This document shows, piece after piece, positions 9,835 through 17,589 of a DNA stretch of 64,000 nucleotides; within the stretch, counting starts at the first letter, position 1; each line of letters begins with the position of its first letter. Both the position numbers and the translations under genes were made by a program. Where the stretch lies: NCBI RefSeq assembly GCF_013167215.1, contig NZ_JABJWY010000038.1:398765-462764 (forward strand), read 5' to 3'. The notes beneath the pieces are model-generated. The model did not search any database, was not told the DNA's origin, and saw nothing but the letters and a program-made list of their open reading frames with translations. The DNA comes from Sphingobacterium prati (GTDB taxonomy: Bacteria; Bacteroidota; Bacteroidia; Sphingobacteriales; Sphingobacteriaceae).

Positions 9835-9877
9835 GCATAAAAACGCATTTTTATTTTTTATTTGCGCATAAAAACGC
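9835..9877 (+). promoter_or_regulatory. Direct repeat of GCATAAAAACGC, candidate operator
   Basis: The 12-mer GCATAAAAACGC occurs exactly at 9835-9846 and 9866-9877, 31 bases apart, about three helical turns, so both copies would face the same side of DNA. Each is followed by a T-rich stretch. The pair lies 23-65 bases before the start of the phosphoesterase operon. A related copy precedes namZ. The shape fits a dimeric or cooperative regulator, but none is encoded nearby. Confidence 0.45.
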
Positions 9878-9899
9878 TATTTTTAAGAAAACTTAATCC

Positions 9900-11756
9900 A
9901 TGAAACCGAAGTTTACTGCTGTTATTATTGCATTATTATGCATTTTCAACTTCTCCTTTGCGCAATCTTTTAAATTTGCCCATGTGACGGATACGCATGT
10001 TGGTGGTGCAACAGGAGCGGACGATCTGCGCCGTACTGTAAAGGATCTAAATACATTGACAGATATTGATTTTGTTATTCTCTCCGGAGATATCACGGAG
10101 TTTGGCGCTGATCAGGAACTGAAATTGGCAAAGCGGATTTTGGATAGCTTGCAGCTACCCTGGTACGTAATTCCGGGCAATCACGATGGCAACTGGTCTG
10201 AAAATGGAGCCAATACCTTTCGTACTGTCTTTGGGGGGGAGACTTTTTTCTTTAAACATAAGGGCTATCAATTTATAGGCACCAATTCGGGTCCGAATAT
10301 GCGTATGAGTCCGGGGCAGATCCCGCGTGAAAATTTGGTGTGGATGGACTCTATCTTTGCTGCGAATCCAGATAAAAGAACACCATTAATTTATATCAAT
10401 CACTATCCCCAAGATTCTTCCCTGAACAATTGGTTTGATGCATTAAAACGTGTCAAGACACGAAATGTTCAATTGGCGTTCTGTGGACATGGTCATAGTA
10501 ATAAGGCCTACGATTGGGAAGGAATTCCGGGTGTGATGGGACGGTCTAATCTGCGCGCAAATCAAGCTGTGGGTGGATATAATATCGTCACCATTGCCGA
10601 TGGGAAAGCTTCCTATCAGGAACGTAATCCAGGCGTAGGGACGCAAGAAAAACCTTGGCTGGAGGTGCCTTTGTTTGATCATCATTATGAAAAGGAGACT
10701 GCTGTTTACCCACGTCCAAGCTATGCTGTCAACGAAAAATATGCGGATGCCGTTCATGTGAACTGGACTTTCGAAGACGCGAGCGACATAGGTGCCGGAC
10801 TGACCATTGATAAAAACAAAGTAATTACTTCAAATACTGCTGGGGATATTTTTGCGCTGGATCTTAGATCTGGTAAAAAACTTTGGTCTTATCGGACTGG
10901 AGGAAAGGTGTATTCCACTCCTGGCGTCTGGAAGGGTATTGTCGTGGCAGGATCTTCAGATCATTTTATTTATGCTGTCGATGCAGAAAATGGAAAACTC
11001 CTCTGGAAGGTGCAAACAGATAAAGCTGTATTGGGATCACCCCTGATACAGGATGGTGTTGCTTTTATCGGCGGATCAGATGGTAAATTCAGAGCCTTGG
11101 ATGTAAAGACTGGACAATTAAAATGGAGTTTTAACGGAGTCAAGGGTTTTGTGTCTACTTTGCCAACGTATTATTTGGGCAATGTCATTTTTGGCTCTTG
11201 GGGGAACGGATTTTATGCATTGGATGCAGAAACTGGAAAACTATCCTGGGAATGGAATAACGGACACGCGAACCGGATGTTTTCAGCTGCTGCCTGTAAT
11301 CCTGTTGGGGTAAATAATCGTGTTTTTGTCGTTGCACCGGATCGCTTTATGACTGCGCTGGATGCAAAGAATGGTGCTGTAATCTGGCGCGAAAAGAAAG
11401 ATTCGATTCGTGTACGTGAGTCTATGGGATTAGGGGTGAATAAAAAACAGGTGTACGTAAAGACAATGGATGGCGATTTATTGGGCATCGCTACAAAGGG
11501 AGGGCAGATGAATGTGGTTTGGAGATCAAAGCTGAAATTACCTTATGAGCTAACTCCTTCTGCGATTAAGACAAACCGCAAACTGGTGTTTGTGCCGAGT
11601 CATTCGGGTTTGCTTTCGGCGGTGGATGCAAAAACAGGCGCGGTTATCTGGCAATACAAAATTTCCAACGGTATGGTTAATCCTGTTGCTGTTCACGGAA
11701 ATATGGAGGTCGTGGCGAGTACGATGGATGGGAAAATAGTTTCTTTGCGTTTCTAA
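9900..11756 (+). CDS. Secreted calcineurin-like metallophosphoesterase fused to a PQQ-type beta-propeller
   Basis: The 618-residue product has a signal peptide (1-22) and a metallophosphoesterase domain (about 25-250) with the metal-binding motifs DTH (31-33), GDI, PGNHD and GHGHS. A C-terminal domain (about 280-618) carries repeated blade sequences such as LDLRSGKKLWSY, VDAENGKLLWK and LDAETGKLSWEW, typical of PQQ-like (BamB-like) propellers. The reaction may be removal of phosphate from a sugar, nucleotide or cell-wall polymer in the periplasm; the substrate is unknown. It is the first gene of a five-gene run (42-base gap to GH9), preceded by the GCATAAAAACGC repeats. Confidence 0.85.
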   Translation: MKPKFTAVIIALLCIFNFSFAQSFKFAHVTDTHVGGATGADDLRRTVKDLNTLTDIDFVILSGDITEFGADQELKLAKRILDSLQLPWYVIPGNHDGNWSENGANTFRTVFGGETFFFKHKGYQFIGTNSGPNMRMSPGQIPRENLVWMDSIFAANPDKRTPLIYINHYPQDSSLNNWFDALKRVKTRNVQLAFCGHGHSNKAYDWEGIPGVMGRSNLRANQAVGGYNIVTIADGKASYQERNPGVGTQEKPWLEVPLFDHHYEKETAVYPRPSYAVNEKYADAVHVNWTFEDASDIGAGLTIDKNKVITSNTAGDIFALDLRSGKKLWSYRTGGKVYSTPGVWKGIVVAGSSDHFIYAVDAENGKLLWKVQTDKAVLGSPLIQDGVAFIGGSDGKFRALDVKTGQLKWSFNGVKGFVSTLPTYYLGNVIFGSWGNGFYALDAETGKLSWEWNNGHANRMFSAAACNPVGVNNRVFVVAPDRFMTALDAKNGAVIWREKKDSIRVRESMGLGVNKKQVYVKTMDGDLLGIATKGGQMNVVWRSKLKLPYELTPSAIKTNRKLVFVPSHSGLLSAVDAKTGAVIWQYKISNGMVNPVAVHGNMEVVASTMDGKIVSLRF

Positions 11757-11798
11757 ACAACCGTTTGAATCGATTTTATTAAAAATAAATGCCTTATT

Positions 11799-13625
11799 AT
11801 GATAAAAGAATGTCTAAACTTCTTAAATTTACGTCAAGCTTTTTTGCTTGTTTTTGCATGTTTTGTTTTTAACTTTGCGCAAGCACAGCAAAATGCTTGG
11901 ATTCGAATAAACCAATTAGGCTATACTCCGGCAGGCAAAAAGGTCGCAGTATGGGGCGGGAAATCAATCAGGCAGCTTCGTTCTTTTGAGGTTAAGAATG
12001 CAAAGACAGGCAAAACAGTCTACGCCCATCCTGTAGGAAGGGATTATGGCGCATATGGCCCGTTCGTTCAAAGTTTTCGATTTGATTTTTCGGCCATACA
12101 GGATACGGGAAGTTTTTTTATTCAAGCGGCTGAAATTAAATCTCCATATTTTAGAATTTCCCCTGATGTTTATAAGGGTGCCGCAGACTTTGTATTACGC
12201 TATATGCGTCAACAACGAACATTGTTCAATCCTTTTTTGAAGGATAGTTGCCATACGCACGATGGTTTTACGCTGTATGCAGGTAAAGTGGGGATAGCGG
12301 ATAGTACGCATATTGATGCTGGCGGAGGATGGCATGACGCGTCTGATTATTTGCAGTATGCAACTACCTCGGCCAATGCGACATTTCACCTGCTGGCAGC
12401 CTATCGGGACTTTCCACAGGTGTTTGCTGATCAAAAGCAGGCAAATGGCTTAGATGGAAAGAATGGTCGTGCTGATGTGCTGGATGAAGCCAAATGGGGA
12501 TTGGACTGGTTGTTGAAGATGCATCCAAAAGCGAATCAGATGTACAATCAGATCGCGGATGATCGGGATCATGCAAGTATGCGTATGCCTAAGGAAGATC
12601 CGTATTATGGTAGGGGCTACGAACGCCCGGTGTATTTTATTGATGGTGATCCGCAACAACGGGGCAAGTTTATGAATAATACGACGGGGACAAGCTCTAC
12701 TGCGGGGAAATTCAGCAGTGCCTTCCGCTTGGGATCGGTACTTTTTGGAAAAGATGATAAAAATTATGCAAAGCTGTTGTCTCGGAAGGCAGAGACGGCT
12801 TATGCGTATGCAAATATAAAACCGGGGGTGACACAGACGGTGTCCGTCAAATCACCCTATATCTATGCCGAGGACAATTGGGTGGATGATATGCAGCTGG
12901 CGGCAGCCATGGGGTTTTCGGTAACAGCGAAAAGGAAGTTTGCTGAAGAAGCGCTGCGGTATGCCAGACAGGAAAAAATAACGCCTTGGATGGTAACAGA
13001 TACTGCCGCACATTATCAGTGGTATCCTTTTATCAATTTGGGACATTATGAATTGGCTAAAAAATTAAAAGGACAGGATCGCGAGGAGATTGTCTCATAC
13101 TACAGGCAAGGTATTGAAGAGGTGACTAAGAGGGCTGAGCAAAATGCATTTTTAAGAGGAATCCCTTTTATTTGGTGTAGCAATAATTTGACGGCTTCTT
13201 TCGCTATTCAATGTCTCTGGTATAAAGAGTTGACAGGAGATAATCGTTTTGATGAACTGGAGCAGGCCAACTTTGACTGGCTTTTTGGTGCCAACCCTTG
13301 GGGAACAAGTATGGTATACGGACTTCCGTCTTGGGGCGACACACCCGTTGATCCGCATTCTGCTTTTACCTATTTGGGCAAGCACCCGATTGACGGTGGA
13401 TTGGTGGATGGTCCGATTATGGCGTCTACTTATCGTAACTTGATCGGTATTAAGTTGAATAACCCCGATAGTTATGCAGATTTTCAGAGTGACCTAGCAG
13501 TTTATCATGACGATTATGGTGATTACAGTACCAATGAACCTACGATGGATGGAACGGCTTCACTGATTTACTTGTTGGCAGCGAAAGAAGGAAAGGCGTT
13601 GGGGGAGCCTGCTGGAAAAAAGTAA
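11799..13625 (+). CDS. Glycoside hydrolase family 9 protein with N-terminal Ig-like domain
   Basis: The 608-residue product has a signal peptide (about 1-30), a cellulase-type Ig-like domain (about 33-120, starting WIRINQLGYTP) and a GH9 (alpha/alpha)6 domain. The paired catalytic Asp residues appear as Asp180 and Asp183 in WHDASDY and the general acid as Glu580 in YSTNEPTMDG. GH9 includes endoglucanases and exo-beta-glucosaminidases; near NamZ and MurQ an amino-sugar glycan is a plausible substrate, but this is inference. The stop codon directly follows A_AAA_AAG, and the -1 frame continues into a deacetylase-like domain. The protein may therefore exist both as this 608-residue form and as a fusion of about 840 residues. 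Confidence 0.88.
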   Translation: MIKECLNFLNLRQAFLLVFACFVFNFAQAQQNAWIRINQLGYTPAGKKVAVWGGKSIRQLRSFEVKNAKTGKTVYAHPVGRDYGAYGPFVQSFRFDFSAIQDTGSFFIQAAEIKSPYFRISPDVYKGAADFVLRYMRQQRTLFNPFLKDSCHTHDGFTLYAGKVGIADSTHIDAGGGWHDASDYLQYATTSANATFHLLAAYRDFPQVFADQKQANGLDGKNGRADVLDEAKWGLDWLLKMHPKANQMYNQIADDRDHASMRMPKEDPYYGRGYERPVYFIDGDPQQRGKFMNNTTGTSSTAGKFSSAFRLGSVLFGKDDKNYAKLLSRKAETAYAYANIKPGVTQTVSVKSPYIYAEDNWVDDMQLAAAMGFSVTAKRKFAEEALRYARQEKITPWMVTDTAAHYQWYPFINLGHYELAKKLKGQDREEIVSYYRQGIEEVTKRAEQNAFLRGIPFIWCSNNLTASFAIQCLWYKELTGDNRFDELEQANFDWLFGANPWGTSMVYGLPSWGDTPVDPHSAFTYLGKHPIDGGLVDGPIMASTYRNLIGIKLNNPDSYADFQSDLAVYHDDYGDYSTNEPTMDGTASLIYLLAAKEGKALGEPAGKK

Positions 13626-13666
13626 GTAGGGACCCCTTCGGTGCTATTGTCCGAGGTGATTCCCTA
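13601..13666 (+). promoter_or_regulatory. Candidate programmed -1 ribosomal frameshift signal
   Basis: The heptamer A_AAA_AAG (13616-13622) is in the GH9 frame and is followed at once by the UAA stop. A GGGGGAG stretch (13601-13607) lies eight bases upstream. Downstream, TAGGGA...CTTCGG (13627-13641) and CCGAGG...TCCCTA (13651-13666) can form an imperfect stem with a nine-base loop, four bases after the heptamer. This order matches the E. coli dnaX signal. After a -1 slip translation runs Lys-Lys-Val-Ser-Arg-Asp-Pro-Phe-Gly and on to the stop at 14320. A caveat is that Bacteroidota rely weakly on Shine-Dalgarno pairing. A lost A (A7 to A6) would give the same picture. Confidence 0.55.
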
Positions 13667-13675
13667 GTCAAAAAA

Positions 13676-14320
13676 GTGGCCTTGCTTTTTACGGGGCACG
13701 ATTTATCGGAGGGGACGGATGCGGTTTTGAATAGTTTAACGCGTCATCATGTGAAAGGGAATTTTTTCCTTACAGGGGACTATCTGCGGAATGCAGGTTT
13801 CAAACCTTATGTTCGACGGATGTTAAAAGATGGACATGTGCTGTCAGGGCATTCCGATAAGCATCTCCTGGTCAGTGACTGGGGAAGCCGGGATGAATTG
13901 CTGGTCAGCCGGGATTCGTTCCTGCGGGATTTGAAGACCAATCTGGATGAGCTGGCACTTTCGGGGATAGATACAGGGCGACTGCACTATTATATGCCGT
14001 CTTACGAATGGTATAACAATCAGACGGTTGATTGGGCAAAAGAAATCGGGCTGTCTTCCATCAATTATACGCCCGGAATACGGACTGCCGCAGATTACAC
14101 TTATCCGGGAATGGGTAAACGTTATCTGTCTTCAGTGGCGATTTTGGAGGGACTTTGGTCTTATGAAGAGCGGTTCGGCCTGAATGGTTTTATGATTTTG
14201 ATCCATATGGGTACCGATGCCAGACGAAAAGATAAGCTATATCATCATTTGGATGATATCATCACAATATTAAAAAAGAAAGGTTATCAAATAGTGGATA
14301 TACCAAGTTTATTGAATTAA
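13676..14320 (+). CDS. Polysaccharide-deacetylase-like (NodB/CE4 fold) domain, -1 frame to GH9
   Basis: The region encodes a 214-residue NodB-like domain if read from the GTG at 13676, but the homologous-looking segment GAIVRGDSLVKKVALLFTG starts upstream and stays open back to the GH9 slippery site. No ATG and no clear ribosome site precede it, so it probably has no independent start. The metal motif appears as GHSDKH (H-x3-H). Motif 1 reads FTGHD instead of the usual TFDDG, so activity is uncertain or specialised. A role would be removal of N-acetyl groups from a polysaccharide before or after GH9 action. It is followed after 21 bases by murQ. Confidence 0.75.
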   Translation: MALLFTGHDLSEGTDAVLNSLTRHHVKGNFFLTGDYLRNAGFKPYVRRMLKDGHVLSGHSDKHLLVSDWGSRDELLVSRDSFLRDLKTNLDELALSGIDTGRLHYYMPSYEWYNNQTVDWAKEIGLSSINYTPGIRTAADYTYPGMGKRYLSSVAILEGLWSYEERFGLNGFMILIHMGTDARRKDKLYHHLDDIITILKKKGYQIVDIPSLLN

Positions 14321-14341
14321 GAAATACAATATATATTAAGA

Positions 14342-15154
14342 ATGGTTAATACAACGGAGAAAGATTCGAATTATCAGGATTTGGACAAGATGTCTGTACA
14401 TGAATTATTGACTAATATCAATAACGAGGATAAATCTGTGCCGCTAGCTGTTGAAAAGTCAATTCCTCAGATCGAAGCATTGGTTAAGGTTACTGTGGAG
14501 AAAATGAAAGCTGGAGGCCGAACGTTTTATATCGGGGCGGGTACCAGTGGTAGACTTGGGGTCTTAGATGCATCTGAATTACCTCCAACTTATGGTGTGC
14601 CATTTGAATGGATCATTGGATTAATTGCGGGTGGTGATACCGCAATCCGAAAGGCAGTGGAGTTTGCCGAAGATGATCTAGAGCAGGCTTGGAAGGATAT
14701 GGAAGCTTACGATATTGACGAGAATGATGTTGTTATCGGTATTGCTGCTTCGGGTACAACACCTTATGTCATCGGTGGTTTGAAGACCGCAAACGAAAAA
14801 GGACTTGTAACGGGGTGTATCGTTTGTAATGATGGCTCTCCGATTGCCGAAGTTGCGCAATATCCAATTGAGGTTATTGTCGGTCCGGAGTTTGTGACGG
14901 GGTCTACCCGTATGAAATCTGGTACAGCCCAAAAGCTTGTATTAAATATGTTTAGCACGGCCGTAATGATTCAGCTTGGCCGCGTTAAGGGGAATAAAAT
15001 GGTCGATATGCAGTTGTCAAACCACAAATTGGTGGGTCGCGGTGTTCGTATCATCATGGATCAGACAGGTGCAGCAGAAGAGGATGCTGCCGCTTTGCTG
15101 GAACAATTTGGCAATGTAAGACAAGCGATCGAAGCCTATCAGGCGACACATTAA
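14342..15154 (+). CDS. murQ: N-acetylmuramic acid 6-phosphate etherase
   Basis: The 270-residue protein has a SIS fold with GAGTSGRLGVLDASELPPT and GSTRMKSGTAQK, both diagnostic for MurQ. Glu79 (in ASELPP) and Glu110 correspond by spacing to the catalytic Glu83 and Glu114 of E. coli MurQ. It splits the lactyl ether of MurNAc-6-phosphate to give GlcNAc-6-phosphate and D-lactate in the cytoplasm, feeding peptidoglycan recycling. It sits in one operon with the GH9/deacetylase upstream (21 bases) and a sodium symporter downstream (36 bases). A MurNAc kinase is needed to make its substrate and is not encoded in the window. Confidence 0.96.
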   Translation: MVNTTEKDSNYQDLDKMSVHELLTNINNEDKSVPLAVEKSIPQIEALVKVTVEKMKAGGRTFYIGAGTSGRLGVLDASELPPTYGVPFEWIIGLIAGGDTAIRKAVEFAEDDLEQAWKDMEAYDIDENDVVIGIAASGTTPYVIGGLKTANEKGLVTGCIVCNDGSPIAEVAQYPIEVIVGPEFVTGSTRMKSGTAQKLVLNMFSTAVMIQLGRVKGNKMVDMQLSNHKLVGRGVRIIMDQTGAAEEDAAALLEQFGNVRQAIEAYQATH

Positions 15155-15190
15155 AATCATGACCTTTCACTCACCCATTAAAAACAAACT

Positions 15191-16681
15191 ATGTCACCAG
15201 TCATATTATTATCCTTTATCGTAATCTATTTTGCGGTCTTACTCGCCGTAGCACACTTTACCTCAAAAGGATCTTCAGATAATTCCACCTTTTTTGTGGC
15301 TAACCGAAATTCGAAATGGTATATGGTGGCCTTCGGGATGATCGGTACCGCACTCTCCGGTGTAACCTTTATCTCCGTCCCGGGGGCAGTCGGTGCCTCT
15401 GAATTTAGCTATTTTCAATTTGTTCTGGGCAATGCAGTGGGCTTCGTTATTATTGCTTATGTATTGCTCCCACTATATTACAGGATGAACCTAACCTCCA
15501 TCTATACGTATTTGGAAGAACGTTTTGGACATACAACTTATAAAACCGGTGCGGCGATTTTCTTGGTTTCCCGTACCATCGGTTCGGCCTTTCGCTTATA
15601 CCTGGTCGCTATTGTTTTGCAGCACTTTATTTTTGACGCTTGGAATGTGCCCTTTGCAATCACAGTGATGATCTGCCTGGTGCTTATCTGGTTGTATACC
15701 AATAAGGGCGGCTTAAAGACCATCATTGTGACGGACACCCTTCAGACGACCTTTTTAGTGACCGCTGTCATTCTATCGATCTATTTTATGGCTAAGGGAC
15801 TGGATTTTGGAATTGTGGATACTTTCGAAGCAGTCAAAGAAAGTAGCTACTCCAAAATATTTTTTTGGGATGACTTTGTAGGAAGCAAAGCCAATTTTTG
15901 GAAACAGTTCCTGGGCGGAATTTTTGTTACCATTGCCATGACAGGGCTTGATCAGGATCTCATGCAAAAGAATCTGTCAATGGGAACGATCAAAGAAGCA
16001 CAAAAGAACATGATTACATTCACAAGTGTGTTTGTGGTAATCAATATTTTCTTTTTGGCCGTGGGAGCCCTGTTGTATATCTATGCTGCCAAAAATGGCA
16101 TTGATGTATCGCAGTTAGCCACACGTGACTACCTGTACCCAGAGATTGCATTGAACCACCTGGCGATTGTTCCGGCAATCATCTTTATGATGGGATTGAC
16201 TGCGGCAACATTTGCAACTACTGATAGTGCGCTTACAGCGTTGACAACTTCATTCTGTGTAGATTTCCTGAACTTCAATAAGAAGGAAAACCCAAATGAT
16301 CCTGCTCTTGTCAAAAAGCGTAATTACGTTCACTTTGGCTTCTCGATCGTTATGTTATTGGTCATACTTGTATTTAAACTGATCAATGATGATTCTGTAG
16401 TAAATGCGATATTTACTGCAGCCAGCTACACTTATGGACCACTATTGGGATTATTTGTGTTTGGGATCTTTACCAAATATGCGGTGCGGGACAAGGCAGT
16501 GCCTTATATCTGTGTGCTGTCCCCTACGGTATTGTATGTATTGAAAACTTATGTGATTGAAGTATATACACCGTATGTTATCGGGCTCGACTTGATTATC
16601 ATCAATGGTTTTATCACTTTCTTGATGCTTTTGGTCAGCTCTCCAGGTAAAGCGGACGAGAAGGCGCTTTCCCATAATTAA
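15191..16681 (+). CDS. Sodium:solute symporter (SSS family), candidate MurNAc/amino-sugar importer
   Basis: The 496-residue protein is almost entirely hydrophobic with about 13 membrane segments. It carries SSS features such as FFVANRNSKWYMVAFGMIGT near 35-55, an early GVTFISVPG block and a GLTAATFATTDSALTALTTSF stretch around 335-355. It would move a small solute with sodium across the inner membrane. It is the last gene of the murQ operon. Tannerella forsythia encodes a MurNAc inner-membrane transporter next to murQ, so MurNAc is a reasonable guess; sialic acid, other sugars or acids cannot be excluded. Confidence 0.9.
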   Translation: MSPVILLSFIVIYFAVLLAVAHFTSKGSSDNSTFFVANRNSKWYMVAFGMIGTALSGVTFISVPGAVGASEFSYFQFVLGNAVGFVIIAYVLLPLYYRMNLTSIYTYLEERFGHTTYKTGAAIFLVSRTIGSAFRLYLVAIVLQHFIFDAWNVPFAITVMICLVLIWLYTNKGGLKTIIVTDTLQTTFLVTAVILSIYFMAKGLDFGIVDTFEAVKESSYSKIFFWDDFVGSKANFWKQFLGGIFVTIAMTGLDQDLMQKNLSMGTIKEAQKNMITFTSVFVVINIFFLAVGALLYIYAAKNGIDVSQLATRDYLYPEIALNHLAIVPAIIFMMGLTAATFATTDSALTALTTSFCVDFLNFNKKENPNDPALVKKRNYVHFGFSIVMLLVILVFKLINDDSVVNAIFTAASYTYGPLLGLFVFGIFTKYAVRDKAVPYICVLSPTVLYVLKTYVIEVYTPYVIGLDLIIINGFITFLMLLVSSPGKADEKALSHN

Positions 16682-16695
16682 GCTGCTATATTTGA

Positions 16696-16727
16696 TTTGT
16701 GCGTACAAAAAAATTAAGTTAAGTTTG
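16696..16727 (+). promoter_or_regulatory. Promoter of the purine phosphorylase gene
   Basis: TTTG (16696-16699), 20 bases, then TAAGTTTG (16720-16727) matches the Bacteroidota promoter consensus well. The ATG is at 16751. A second -7-like TATATTTG lies at 16687-16694. Confidence 0.7.
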
Positions 16728-16749
16728 AGATACTTAGTTTTTTTGTACG
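16702..16749. repeat. 12-bp perfect inverted repeat around the -7 element
   Basis: CGTACAAAAAAA (16702-16713) is repeated in reverse complement at 16738-16749, with 24 bases between the arms. The loop holds the TAAGTTTG -7 box. The structure may end the murQ-symporter transcript, bind a regulator, or both. Confidence 0.6.
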
Positions 16750-16750
16750 T

Positions 16751-17566
16751 ATGTATCATAGCATAAATGAAACGACGGAGTTTATCCGTAGAAAAATTGG
16801 AGATTTTACTCCAGAATTCGGTATCATCCTAGGTACTGGTTTGGGTAAATTGGTTGATGAGATTGAAGTCGAGTATCAGCTGATGTATTCCAATATCCCT
16901 AATTTTCCCATCTCTACAGTCGAATTTCATTCCGGTAAATTGATTTTTGGAAAATTGAATGGTAGAAATGTGGTTGCCATGCAAGGTAGACTTCATTATT
17001 ATGAAGGTTATGATATGCAGCAGATTACTTTTCCTATCCGTATCATGAAAGTGCTGGGTGTCAACAAGCTCTTTGTGTCAAACGCTGCCGGATCGCTGAA
17101 CCCGGATGTCAGAATGGGTGATCTGGGTATTATCGAAGATCATATCAACCTCTTGCCTGATAATCCCTTACGTGGACAGAATCTAGCCGAATTTGGTCCT
17201 CGTTTTCCAGATATGAGCGAACCCTATAGCCGTGAAATGATTGAACAGGCGCTTGAGATTGCTTCAAAACATAAAATTACAGCACGAAGGGTTGTTTATG
17301 TCTCTTCTCCCGGGCCAAATCTGGAAACAAAAGCAGAATATAAATATATGCGACTGATCGGTGGTGACGTCGTTGGGATGAGCACAGTGCCTGAAGTCAT
17401 TGTTGCCAATCATATGGCTCTTCCGGTGTTTGCAATCTCTGTTGTTACCGACGAAGGTTTTCACAATGAGCTAAAACCTGTCTCCTTGCAGGAAATCGTC
17501 GCCGTTGCAGAGAAAGCAGAACCTAAGATGACATTAATTTTGAAAGAATTGATAGCTTTGCAGTAA
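16751..17566 (+). CDS. punA: Purine-nucleoside phosphorylase
   Basis: The 271-residue protein matches the trimeric PNP family (about 270-290 residues): GIILGTGLG near 24-32, the phosphate-binding GRLHYYEGY (about 80-88), VSNAAGSLNP and MSTVPEVIVANH (about 214-225). It cleaves purine nucleosides with phosphate to base and ribose-1-phosphate in the cytoplasm. A good promoter lies just upstream. The porin gene follows after 23 bases and may be cotranscribed. Confidence 0.95.
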   Translation: MYHSINETTEFIRRKIGDFTPEFGIILGTGLGKLVDEIEVEYQLMYSNIPNFPISTVEFHSGKLIFGKLNGRNVVAMQGRLHYYEGYDMQQITFPIRIMKVLGVNKLFVSNAAGSLNPDVRMGDLGIIEDHINLLPDNPLRGQNLAEFGPRFPDMSEPYSREMIEQALEIASKHKITARRVVYVSSPGPNLETKAEYKYMRLIGGDVVGMSTVPEVIVANHMALPVFAISVVTDEGFHNELKPVSLQEIVAVAEKAEPKMTLILKELIALQ

Positions 17567-17589
17567 ATTTAGACTATATACAATTTTAG

